A stretch of 64,000 nucleotides of DNA from an uncultured Rothia sp. (GTDB lineage Bacteria; Actinomycetota; Actinomycetes; Actinomycetales; Micrococcaceae): positions 248,001 through 312,000 of the forward strand of contig NZ_CAKAPD010000001.1 in the NCBI RefSeq assembly GCF_916715725.1, given 5' to 3'. Each line of letters begins with the position of its first letter. Position 1 is the first letter of the stretch. The position numbers and the translations under genes are program-made. This document shows, in pieces, positions 35,031-42,875 of this stretch. The notes beneath the pieces are model-generated. The model saw only the letters and a program-made list of their open reading frames with translations. It searched no databases and had not been told where the DNA came from.

Positions 35031-35966
35031 ATGCTCTCACCCTCTTCGAGCACCCGTTCCGCCGTTTCCCGCCTTATGAGCCGCCGTACCCTGCTGCTCG
35101 GTGGCGCGGTTTCCCTCATGGCCGGTTGCGCCTCCGATATTCGCCCGCTGAGCGAAGAGGCGAAGGTTAAGGTCGGCTCCCCCACCCCTTCCGCGAGCGC
35201 AACCGCTTCTGCGTCTAGTTCGCCGTCTGCTTCACAGTCTGCTTCGGCGACCGCATCAGCAAGCGCTAAGAGCAGCTCGTCCAGCGCGGCACGCGTACCC
35301 GTATCTAAGGATGCGCTCGTTGAGGGTTGGGAAAAGTACCCCGGCCCTCTGAAGCTGACCGGCGAATACATGGGCGAGTACCAGCCCGCAACGGATTCTT
35401 CCCCTGCGAAGAACGTACCCAAGCCCCTCAAGACCGTTCCCCACCGTGAAGAACCGACCTTCCAGGGCGCCTACGAGACGTTGCGTGCCTACTACAGTGC
35501 TCAGATTACCGCACTCAAGGATGGCCACTATGCAGATCAGGCGATTGAGCTGACCTACCCGGCAGACAAGAGCGCTATCGACGAGGTTAAAGCAGTCAAG
35601 GAACTGTATGAGCAGAACGGCTGGTACATGGACTTCACGTGCAGCATTTCCATGCGGAATACGGAGCCTCGAACCGCCCTGAAGAACGGTGACGGCTACG
35701 TAGAAATCATGATGGACGCCAAGTATTCTGCCACCGCCATCCATCAGCCGGACGGCACCGAGCGCAAGATACCGGCGATTACTCAGGTGGCCATTCCGCA
35801 CGTGATGCTCTACACCGAGGGTAAGTGGTGGCGAATCGGCAACGATTATCTGAACGAGCGTCTGAATGGCGGCAAGGGCTCTTCCGCCTCTTCTGGCTCC
35901 GGAGGTTCCAGTTCTGCCGGTTCTAGCGGTTCTTCGTCCTCGGGTCGCGGCTCCACTAAGGTCTAA
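35031..35966 (+). CDS. Tat-type lipoprotein, DUF6318-like, copy 1
   Basis: 311 residues with ATG at 35031 after AAGGAG. The signal has twin arginines (MSRRTLLLGG) and lipobox MAGC (C33). Residues ~45-95 are a Ser/Ala linker. The folded part (~100-285) contains YMGEYQPATDSSPAKNVPKP, FQGAYETLRAYYSAQITALKDG, LYEQNGWYMDF and LYTEGKWWRIGNDYL. The tail is Gly/Ser-rich. The core resembles actinobacterial lipoproteins I associate with DUF6318, which I could not check. Paralogous to the next gene; function unknown. Confidence 0.8.
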   Translation: MLSPSSSTRSAVSRLMSRRTLLLGGAVSLMAGCASDIRPLSEEAKVKVGSPTPSASATASASSSPSASQSASATASASAKSSSSSAARVPVSKDALVEGWEKYPGPLKLTGEYMGEYQPATDSSPAKNVPKPLKTVPHREEPTFQGAYETLRAYYSAQITALKDGHYADQAIELTYPADKSAIDEVKAVKELYEQNGWYMDFTCSISMRNTEPRTALKNGDGYVEIMMDAKYSATAIHQPDGTERKIPAITQVAIPHVMLYTEGKWWRIGNDYLNERLNGGKGSSASSGSGGSSSAGSSGSSSSGRGSTKV

Positions 35967-36016
35967 ATCCGGCAAGGTCTAAACTAGCCCCGTTTCATCA
36001 ATTTCATACGCACTAG

Positions 36017-36064
36017 CCCAAAGTCGTTGAGGCACAGTTTCCCCTGCACCTCACCGACTTTGGG
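36017..36064 (+). terminator. Terminator between the two lipoprotein genes
   Basis: CCCAAAGTCG-t-TGAGG and CCTCA-c-CGACTTTGGG form a long stem with one mismatch. It separates the two paralogs into independent transcripts. Confidence 0.75.
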
Positions 36065-36294
36065 TTATTACGTCTTAAAGACAATGTCCAGGGTTTTTTG
36101 ACGAAGTTTTAAAACCAGTCTTCTATAGTAAGAAGTGGATACTTCATACCGCCGCAGTTCACGCTCCGGCACACCCGTATCCCGGTACCCCCCCCTGTAC
36201 CGAGCACCATACAAAAACGATGAGGCGGATCCTTTCGTGCGCATCACAGCGTTGTGAAGCGAGCTACCTCAATCAACCACTTTCAGGAGATACC

Positions 36295-37257
36295 ATGTCC
36301 TTCCGGCCGAGTGCACACGCCAGCTTCTCTGCTAACGACCGAAACGGATTGACCCGCCGCGCCGTTCTTTTTGGCGGTCTGACCGCCGGTGCTTTGGCTC
36401 TAGCCGGATGCGCTTTCAACAAGGATATTCGCCCCACCGGTAGCGGCGACACTTTCTCCGGCTCCCCGAGCGCCTCCGCTTCCCCCTCGGCGTCTGCGTC
36501 GGCTTCGCCTTCTGAGTCTGCCTCGGCTTCGGCATCCGCTTCGTCTTCGTCCTCGTCAAGCCGCAACAACGCGAAGATTATTCCGTCCGACGAGTTCTTG
36601 AAGGACTATAAGAAGTACATTGGCGACGTCAAGTACGAGTACAAGCCCGCCATTGCGCACTATGTTGAGCCGACCGACACCTCCCCCGCGAAGAACGTTC
36701 CGATTCCGGTCATTGATACGGTGGCTCAGCGTACCGTCAGTCTCGAGGGCGCCTACAAGACCCTGGCCGCTTACCAGAGCGCGTACATTGCCGCGATGTA
36801 CAGCGGCGATCTGCAGTACCTCAAGGGTCTGGTCCACGGCGCTGACAGCGGTCTGGTCAACAATCTGAAGGCTATTGCTAAGCTCTACGCCGCGGGCGGT
36901 TGGACTAAGGACTACGAGAGCAAGCTGAGCATCCGTGACGATAAGGACGGGAAGGCTCTTGCCTCTTCCGATTTGGCTGTTGTGGCGTTCCCCTGCCGGG
37001 ATGTCGTCAAGGAATACACCATCTACCAGAAGGGCACCGGTGAGGTTCAGAAGGCAAGCACCCTGGATGTCGTTATCTATGTGGTGTACGCCGAGGGCAA
37101 GTGGCGCGTGACTAGCCGCGAGTACTTCGTGTCCCAGTACAGCGACCAATTCCGCAAGGTCTTTGAGGGTCCCTCCTCATCGGCTTCGGCAAGCAAGTCC
37201 AGCGGTGGCGGCTCCGGTGGCTCTAGCTCCGGTAGCAGCAACGATTTCAAGGTCTAG
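36295..37257 (+). CDS. Tat-type lipoprotein, DUF6318-like, copy 2
   Basis: 320 residues from the ATG at 36295 with CAGGAGA upstream; a longer frame from 36220 lacks a ribosome site. The signal is LTRRAVLFGGL with lipobox LAGC (C39). A Ser/Ala/Pro linker spans ~55-105. The core matches copy 1: VEPTDTSPAKNVPIPVID, LEGAYKTLAAYQSAYIAAMYSG, LYAAGGWTKDYESKLS and VYAEGKWRVTSREYFV. The two genes arose by tandem duplication and have since diverged considerably. Likely a surface lipoprotein; ligand unknown. Confidence 0.8.
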   Translation: MSFRPSAHASFSANDRNGLTRRAVLFGGLTAGALALAGCAFNKDIRPTGSGDTFSGSPSASASPSASASASPSESASASASASSSSSSSRNNAKIIPSDEFLKDYKKYIGDVKYEYKPAIAHYVEPTDTSPAKNVPIPVIDTVAQRTVSLEGAYKTLAAYQSAYIAAMYSGDLQYLKGLVHGADSGLVNNLKAIAKLYAAGGWTKDYESKLSIRDDKDGKALASSDLAVVAFPCRDVVKEYTIYQKGTGEVQKASTLDVVIYVVYAEGKWRVTSREYFVSQYSDQFRKVFEGPSSSASASKSSGGGSGGSSSGSSNDFKV

Positions 37258-37278
37258 GCTCTGAGCGCACCCCCCTAA

Positions 37279-37317
37279 CGAAGCGGGGCGGGTATCAACT
37301 GATACCCGCCCCGCTTT
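37279..37317 (+). terminator. Terminator after lipoprotein copy 2
   Basis: AAGCGGGGCGGGTATCA and TGATACCCGCCCCGCTTT are perfectly complementary and followed by T-rich sequence. Confidence 0.88.
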
Positions 37318-37421
37318 CGTATGTTTTTGTGCCGCGGCGTTCCCGGCGCTACTCCGCCTGCGGGCGCCTCAGCCGCCCAACTTCTAGCATCTACACGCGC
37401 AGCAATAACAGCAGGCACAGC

Positions 37422-37469
37422 AACAGCCCCGCTCCTTGGCAACTAGGAAAACCAAGGATGCGGGGCTGT
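37422..37469 (-). terminator. Terminator after cobA
   Basis: CAGCCCCGCTCCTTGG and CCAAGGATGCGGGGCTG form a long stem with one bulge, just past the cobA stop at 37494. Confidence 0.82.
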
Positions 37470-37493
37470 GCAATACTATCTAACGCGCCGCCT

Positions 37494-38405
37494 CTAGGAG
37501 GTGGAACGCTCACGCAGACGCTCGTGAACCTCGCTCACAAAGCGGTTCTGATTATCGCGAGCATAATGCACGACCTCACCGATGACGGTAATAGCCGGCG
37601 CCCTAACCGATGCGCAATCCGCCTGAGCGTTCTCAAGGGTCGTGACAGTCACGCGCTCCTTCTCCGAGAAACCGTTCTCAATGGTTGCCAGCGGCGTGTC
37701 AGCCTCAATCCCACGAGAGAGCAGAGACGCCACCGTATCGGGCAGGGTACGAACGCCCATCAGCAGCACCACGGTACCCTGGGCGCGCAGGGTCGCCTCA
37801 ACCGCCGACACTTCGGTCTCCGACAGGCCGGAGTGACCAGAAATGACGGTGAAAATCGAGGACACCTTACGCAGGGTCACCGGAATAGCCGCACGCGCAG
37901 GAACCGCGATGGCGCTGGTAATGCCGGGGATAACCTCAGCCTCCAGGCCTGCGGCGATGCACGCATCCAGCTCTTCAGCACCGCGACCGTACACGTACGG
38001 GTCGCCACCCTTCAAACGCACCACGGTCTTACCCGAAAGCGCGTAATCAATCATGAGCTGCTGAATGCGGGACTGCGGAACAGCGTGCTTACCGGGAACC
38101 TTGCCCACATCAACAATGAGGGCGTTCGGCGCGTACTCGCCGTACTCCTGCGGGGCGAGGTGATCCAGAAGGACCACGTCCGCCTCGCTCAGGGCACGTG
38201 CCGCACGCAGGGTCAGCAGGTCAGCGGCACCGGGGCCACCACCCACAATGTAGACCTTGCCAGGGTTCTCAGCAGGCTCGCCAGGGAGCAGAATGCCGCG
38301 TTCCGTCACGCTATCGTCCAGGCTGTGCCCGGGCGCCCCGCCCGCGAGAATTTCGTCAATAGTGGCGAACTCGCGGGGCGGGAACGGAGGAATCTTCGGG
38401 CACAT
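37494..38405 (-). CDS. cobA: Uroporphyrinogen-III C-methyltransferase
   Basis: SAM-dependent methylation of uroporphyrinogen III to precorrin-2, the branch into siroheme. 303 residues from the ATG at 38403-38405, one base after the nirB stop. SUMT motifs: VYIVGGGPGAADLLTLRA, VVLLDHLAP, VRLKGGDPYVYGRGAEE, VIPGITSAIAVPA and GTVVLLMGVRTL. The ~55 residues before the first motif are an extension with no recognised domain; no SirC/CysG-like dehydrogenase is fused. Co-transcribed with nirB, whose siroheme it helps make. Confidence 0.94.
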   Translation of the reverse strand: MCPKIPPFPPREFATIDEILAGGAPGHSLDDSVTERGILLPGEPAENPGKVYIVGGGPGAADLLTLRAARALSEADVVLLDHLAPQEYGEYAPNALIVDVGKVPGKHAVPQSRIQQLMIDYALSGKTVVRLKGGDPYVYGRGAEELDACIAAGLEAEVIPGITSAIAVPARAAIPVTLRKVSSIFTVISGHSGLSETEVSAVEATLRAQGTVVLLMGVRTLPDTVASLLSRGIEADTPLATIENGFSEKERVTVTTLENAQADCASVRAPAITVIGEVVHYARDNQNRFVSEVHERLRERSTS

Positions 38406-38406
38406 A

Positions 38407-41076
38407 CTACGCTGCCGGGACCGGGTTGAGGTCACTGGGCTTGCCCACGGGAATCTTGGTGCCGGTCAGCAGGACGGTGTTGGACTCGCCAGCTTCTGCC
38501 GCCGCAATTTCCTCGGGGGTTGCGGGGCGAATCTGCTCGCGCTCCAGCACGTACAGGTGCGAACCCTCGTCGCTACCGTTGGGCTCGTTGATGAAGGCGC
38601 GGAAGCGGCGCAGGCGGCGCTCGTCGCGCAGGGTTGCTGCCCACTCGTCCTCGTAGGAGTCAACGTGACGCTGCATGTCGCGCTCCAGATCCTCGCACAC
38701 GCCCAGGGAGTCCTCAATGAGGACGGACTGCAGGTGTGCCAGACCGTCGCCGTGCTCCTCATCCAGATCCTCGAGCCAGCGAGCGGTACGCTGCAGCTTG
38801 TCTGCGGTACGGATGTAGTACATCAGGTAGCGGTCAATGTAGCGGATGATGTCCTCGCTGGAGGCGTCCTTGACGAAGAGGCGACCGTGAGCGGGGTTTG
38901 CACCACCGTTACCACCCAGGTACAGGTTCCAGCCGTTGGTGGTTGCAATCAGACCAACGTCCTTGCCCTGTGCCTCAGCACATTCACGGTTACAACCGGA
39001 AACACCGAACTTGAACTTGTGCGGGGAGCGCAGACCGCGGTAACGGTTCTCGAGCTTGACTGCCATGCCGGTCGAGTCCTGAACACCGAAGCGGCACCAG
39101 GTCGAACCCATGCAGGACTTCACGTTACGCAGGGACTTACCGTATGCCTGACCGGACTCGAAGCCGGCATCCACCAGACGCTCCCAAATGTAGGGCAGCT
39201 GCTCCAGGCGAGCACCGAACATACCGATACGCTGAGCACCAGTAATCTTCACGTACAGACCGAACTCTTCAGCGACCTCTGCGATGACGCCCAGCTTCTT
39301 AGCGGGAATCTCACCTGCAGGAATACGCGGAACGACGGAGTAGGTACCGTTCTTCTGCATGTTCGCCAGCGCACGGTCGTTGGTCTCCTGAATACCACCG
39401 CGGCCTGCGTCCAGGACGTAGGAGTTGCGGAAGGAGGAGAGAATCGATGCAACGGTCGGCTTACAGATAGCACAGCCGTCGCCACCGCGGCCGAAGCGTG
39501 CCAGCACGGAGTCGAAGTCGTCCAGGCTGGTCAGGCGCACAGCCTCAGCCAGCTCTGCACGGGAGAAGTCGAAGTGCTCACACAGTGCCTTAGAGACGGT
39601 CAGACCCATCTTCTTCATCTGCTGTTCCAGAGTCTTCTGCAGCATCGGGACGCAGGAACCACACTGGGTACCCGCGGTGGTGCAGGACTTCAGGGATGCA
39701 ACATCGTGGTTGCCGTCTACGATTGCCTCGCGGACAGCACCGAAGCTGATGTTGTTGCAGGAACACAGGATTGCGTCGTCGGGCAGTTCGGTGTCGGGGA
39801 TGCCGTCGCCGCCGCCAGCTGCGGTCAGGTAGACGTTCGGTTCAGCGGGCAGTTCGCGACCGAGCAGGGGCTTGAGGGAGTCGAAGGGAGCGGTGTCACC
39901 GACGAACACGCCACCGAGCAGGGTCTTTGCGTCGCCGCTGGTCACGATCTTCTGGTACATGCCGCGTGCGGGGTCTGCGAACAGAACCTCGAGGCAGCCC
40001 TCGGTGGTGCCGCGGCGGTCACCGAAGCCAGCGACCTGAACGCCGGAGAACTTCAGCTTGGTTGCGATGTCGAACTCTTCAACCTGAGCTTCTTCGTTGT
40101 CGTTGAGCAGGTTAGCTGCCACAGCGTCAGCCATAGCGTTAGCCGGTGCGACCAGACCCCAGGTGCGGCCCAGTACGCAGGCGACCTCACCGATAGCCCA
40201 AATGTGCTCGTCGGAGGAGTGGCATGCGTCGTTGACGAGAATACCGCCGCGCTCGCCCAGTGCCAGGTCGGCGTCGCGTGCCAGCTCGTCGTTGGGGCGA
40301 ATACCGGCACCGAAGACCACCATGTCGGCGGGCAGGGTGCGGATTTCTGCATCCTCAGAGGGAGAATCTGCGATGGAGACGGAGACGACGTTGCCGTCAG
40401 CATCCTTGTTGATGCCGGAGATGTACACGCCGGTCTCAATCTCAATGCCGGTTGCCTTGATCTGGGCGTTCACGGCGTAACCGCCGCCCTGGTCAACCTC
40501 AACGGAGAGCAGCCAGGGTGCCACGTCCAGGATGGTGGGCTCTGCGCCCAGGTCCTTCAGACCCTCAGCTGCTTCGAGGCCGAGCAGACCGCCACCGACG
40601 ACGATACCGCGGGGTGCGCGGCCGAGGGTGTCCTGCAGGCGCTTGACCTCGGAGACCATGTTCTTCACGTCGTCAATGGTGCGGAAGACGTGTGCGGCGT
40701 CCGAGTTAAGAATGGGGATGCGAACCGCGCGGGAACCGGTTGCGAAGACCAGCACGTCGTAGGGGTACTCGTTGCCTTCGGTGTCGGTGACGACGCGGCG
40801 GGTGCGGTCAAGCTTCTCTGCGCGGCAGTTGTTGACCAGGTTGATGTTCTCTGCATTCCACAGTTCGGGGTCACCGAGGGTCAGGTCCTTCTCGGTGTCC
40901 TTGAAAATCTTCTCGATAGCAACGCGGTCGTAGGGGATGTAGGGCTCATCGTTGAGGACGGTGATGGTGTCCGCTGCGCGACCGGCAGCTTCAGCGCCTT
41001 CGTGGTACGCGCGTACAAAACGCCACGCAGCGGGGCCTGCGCCGACAACGAGAATGTTGCGGGGGGTGTGCGACAT
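38407..41076 (-). CDS. nirB: NADH-dependent nitrite reductase, large subunit NirB
   Basis: Reduces nitrite to ammonia in the cytosol with NAD(P)H. 889 residues. Domain order: FAD/NAD-binding pyridine nucleotide reductase (1-~300, ILVVGAGPAAWRFV and VVGGGLLGLEAAEGL); a BFD-like [2Fe-2S] domain with C438, C440, C472 and C475; a second Cys pair in CAICKP (~535-538); a nitrite/sulfite reductase ferredoxin-like half domain (~555-625); then the siroheme-[4Fe-4S] domain with C655, C661, C695 and C699 (KSCMGSTWC and SGCNREC). The start follows GGAAGG. cobA follows one base later, and nirD is divergent, an unusual split of nirBD. Confidence 0.96.
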   Translation of the reverse strand: MSHTPRNILVVGAGPAAWRFVRAYHEGAEAAGRAADTITVLNDEPYIPYDRVAIEKIFKDTEKDLTLGDPELWNAENINLVNNCRAEKLDRTRRVVTDTEGNEYPYDVLVFATGSRAVRIPILNSDAAHVFRTIDDVKNMVSEVKRLQDTLGRAPRGIVVGGGLLGLEAAEGLKDLGAEPTILDVAPWLLSVEVDQGGGYAVNAQIKATGIEIETGVYISGINKDADGNVVSVSIADSPSEDAEIRTLPADMVVFGAGIRPNDELARDADLALGERGGILVNDACHSSDEHIWAIGEVACVLGRTWGLVAPANAMADAVAANLLNDNEEAQVEEFDIATKLKFSGVQVAGFGDRRGTTEGCLEVLFADPARGMYQKIVTSGDAKTLLGGVFVGDTAPFDSLKPLLGRELPAEPNVYLTAAGGGDGIPDTELPDDAILCSCNNISFGAVREAIVDGNHDVASLKSCTTAGTQCGSCVPMLQKTLEQQMKKMGLTVSKALCEHFDFSRAELAEAVRLTSLDDFDSVLARFGRGGDGCAICKPTVASILSSFRNSYVLDAGRGGIQETNDRALANMQKNGTYSVVPRIPAGEIPAKKLGVIAEVAEEFGLYVKITGAQRIGMFGARLEQLPYIWERLVDAGFESGQAYGKSLRNVKSCMGSTWCRFGVQDSTGMAVKLENRYRGLRSPHKFKFGVSGCNRECAEAQGKDVGLIATTNGWNLYLGGNGGANPAHGRLFVKDASSEDIIRYIDRYLMYYIRTADKLQRTARWLEDLDEEHGDGLAHLQSVLIEDSLGVCEDLERDMQRHVDSYEDEWAATLRDERRLRRFRAFINEPNGSDEGSHLYVLEREQIRPATPEEIAAAEAGESNTVLLTGTKIPVGKPSDLNPVPAA

Positions 41077-41417
41077 GGATTTTCCTTCCTAGTTGTAATG
41101 CAGGTAGTTCATGGCACTTAATCTACCCTCAGTGTGCGGCTGGATCGTGCCCGGCATTGGAACTCCTAGTTTCCGTACCGTTGGGCTCGTACCTGATGCG
41201 TACCGAGTAGTTGGAGCGCCCGCTTCTTTAGAATGCATCTGAAAATTACGAAACATTTTTGTGTGGGATTATGTTGTTTTCTTCAGGCAGTCAAAAGGCG
41301 TTTTAAACTACGACTTTTATCGTACACTCTAGCGCGGGGTCGAAGCATCGAAAATCCGTATTTTTTGGGAAAATTTTCCAAAAAATCCGCGGAATACCGG
41401 GCTGAAATAGGGTATTC
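41077..41417. other. nirB side of the nirB-nirD intergenic region
   Basis: Low-GC control region. It contains the A/T palindrome at 41360-41386. No Fnr/Crp-type TTGAT-N4-ATCAA site is visible. The nirB promoter should lie here. Confidence 0.45.
41360..41386. promoter_or_regulatory. A/T-rich palindrome
   Basis: ATTTTTTGG (41360-41368) and CCAAAAAAT (41378-41386) flank GAAAATTTT, itself nearly palindromic. It is too A/T-rich for this genome to be ordinary background and could be an operator or nucleoid-protein site for nirB or nirD. Confidence 0.45.
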
Positions 41418-41436
41418 TTACCTTATCTAAACCTAA
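41418..41436 (-). promoter_or_regulatory. Second, weaker IdeR/DtxR-like box
   Basis: On the minus strand TTAGGTTTAGATAAGGTAA matches 14 of 19 positions of the IdeR/DtxR consensus TTAGGTTAGGCTAACCTAA. It abuts the stronger box at 41438, an arrangement seen when two dimers bind side by side. Confidence 0.45.
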
Positions 41437-41437
41437 T

Positions 41438-41456
41438 TTAGGTAAGGCTAATCTAT
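41438..41456 (+). promoter_or_regulatory. IdeR/DtxR-like iron box between nirB and nirD
   Basis: TTAGGTAAGGCTAATCTAT matches 16 of 19 positions of the IdeR/DtxR operator consensus. DtxR-family repressors bind with Fe(II) and block iron-acquisition or iron-costly genes. The site lies 166 bp before nirD and 361 bp before nirB. NirB carries siroheme and Fe-S centres, so iron control would make sense, but activity is unproven. Confidence 0.65.
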
Positions 41457-41622
41457 AAAATTTGAGATCATCTTTTAGGGTAAAAATAACCTTTAGCACC
41501 CTCCGCGTGCCCCATTTCCAAATGTGGGTTTCATAAGGTAAACTCCAAACAAAGAACACACGAACCGCTATTGTGTCCTGCACCCCGCGCGGCGCAGACC
41601 ACCACTTCGAAAGGAAACCCCC

Positions 41623-41949
41623 ATGGCTGAGAACTGGGTACGCATCTGCGCCGAATCTGACCTCGAAGAAAACTGGGGCGAAGTCGCCCTGGTCGACGGC
41701 TACCAGTACGCCATCTACAAGACCAAGCACGGCATCTACGCTGGCGACCACCTCGACCCGCACAGCCAGGCACTGGTCCTCGCACGCGGCATCGTCGGCG
41801 AGAAGAACGGTAACCCCACCATCACCTCCCCCCTCTACAAGGAGGTCTACGACCTGACCACCGGTGAGTGCGTCTCTGACCCCTCCTACTCCATCAAGGT
41901 CTACCCCGTAGAGGTCCGCGACGGCGACGTCTACCTCAAGACTGCCTAA
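41623..41949 (+). CDS. nirD: Nitrite reductase small subunit NirD
   Basis: 108 residues with ATG after AAAGGAAACCCCC. Rieske-like beta fold of the assimilatory nitrite reductase small subunit: WVRICAESDLEENWGEVALV, YAIYKTKHGIYAGDHLDPHS, GIVGEKNGNPTITSPLYKEVYDL and TTGECVSDPSYSIKVYPVEV. The Cys/His cluster ligands of true Rieske proteins are absent, as in other NirD proteins. It partners NirB but is transcribed away from it, with its own promoter and a strong bidirectional terminator. Confidence 0.93.
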   Translation: MAENWVRICAESDLEENWGEVALVDGYQYAIYKTKHGIYAGDHLDPHSQALVLARGIVGEKNGNPTITSPLYKEVYDLTTGECVSDPSYSIKVYPVEVRDGDVYLKTA

Positions 41950-41968
41950 GCACTCAGCTACTTCAGCT

Positions 41969-42016
41969 ACATACAAAAAACCTCGGGAACATTACGTCCC
42001 GAGGTTTTTTGTATGT
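41969..42016. terminator. Bidirectional terminator between nirD and the chelatase gene
   Basis: A perfect 20-base inverted repeat: ACATACAAAAAACCTCGGGA (41969-41988) and its complement at 41997-42016. Both sides end in A/T runs, so it can stop both convergent genes. Confidence 0.93.
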
Positions 42017-42051
42017 GCTTTTAGAAGCCCCAAACTAAATTGGGCGAACAG

Positions 42052-42792
42052 CTAGGCGGCATCCAGCTGCGCAATAGCCGCATCCATGCGGTCAATAAAG
42101 CACTCCGCCACCACGGCAGCAGAAGCGCCACCCTGCGCGTTCACCAGCGGCGCGGCAACCTTCACCGGCACACCGGTCGACTCAGCATCACGACGCATCT
42201 TACCGGCGAAGAAACCCTCCGCCAGCAGGTAGGTCGCAGCAAACTTAGGCTGATGTTCGGCAACCACCTCGTGGAACTTCGGATCAATCGCGGCAACGAA
42301 GCCGTGATGCACCGGAGCGTTCAGTTCCTCAGCCAGCAGCTCAGCGGCACGGCTCATGTCCGCACGACCATCAGCACGAGAAGAACCCGCAGCACCCTGA
42401 ACCACAGGGCCGTCACCGGGAGTCCAACCAGCCTCTTCCAGGCGGGCGCGGGTCAGCGCGGCAAGGCGCGCATCCGGGCCCAGAGACTCACCAATACTAA
42501 TACGCTCAATACCGCTATTGCGTGCGGCACGGCGCAAATCCACCTGAGTGTGGAAGCCAGTCGACAGCAGAATCGGCACGATCACACAGGGCTCATCATT
42601 GGGCAGAGAGGCTGCGGCATCATCAACGCTGGGAGATTCCACATCCACATATGCGGCGTGGACACGGTACTCCACACCGTCGTTACGCTGGGCAAGCAGG
42701 AACTTAATCTGCTCACGAATCAGCGTGATAGCCTCGCGACCGGCGACCGAGTCGGTGCCGTGCGAGGTTGCGATTACATTCAGAATAGTCAT
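42052..42792 (-). CDS. Sirohydrochlorin chelatase/CbiX-like protein
   Basis: 246 residues from the ATG at 42790-42792. It is a tandem CbiX-type metal chelatase: the N-terminal half starts ILNVIATSHGTDSVAGREAI with the metal-binding His of the SHGT motif, then PCVIVPILLSTGFHTQVDL. The second half has APVHHGFVAAIDPKFHEV and FAATYLLAEGFFAGKM. Actinobacterial proteins of this type are thought to insert iron into sirohydrochlorin to give siroheme. Its position beside nirBD and cobA supports this role. The precorrin-2 dehydrogenase step is not encoded in the window. Confidence 0.85.
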   Translation of the reverse strand: MTILNVIATSHGTDSVAGREAITLIREQIKFLLAQRNDGVEYRVHAAYVDVESPSVDDAAASLPNDEPCVIVPILLSTGFHTQVDLRRAARNSGIERISIGESLGPDARLAALTRARLEEAGWTPGDGPVVQGAAGSSRADGRADMSRAAELLAEELNAPVHHGFVAAIDPKFHEVVAEHQPKFAATYLLAEGFFAGKMRRDAESTGVPVKVAAPLVNAQGGASAAVVAECFIDRMDAAIAQLDAA

Positions 42793-42818
42793 ATTTCCAT
42801 TGTATGAAAGGAACACCC

Positions 42819-42868
42819 CGCTCCCCCACTCATGAACACGAGTGGCGAAACGGGGTGTTGCACGAACG
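42819..42868 (-). terminator. Terminator after the HtaA-domain gene
   Basis: AACACCCCG outer arm with CCACTC and GAGTGG inner arms, closing with CGGGGTGTT. It lies in the 83-bp gap past the stop of the minus-strand surface protein gene. Confidence 0.78.
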
Positions 42869-42875
42869 CTAAATC

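Noticed and set aside
38257..41121. 954-codon plus-strand open frame opposite nirB
   Set aside because: Antisense shadow of nirB and cobA; no domain, no ribosome site.
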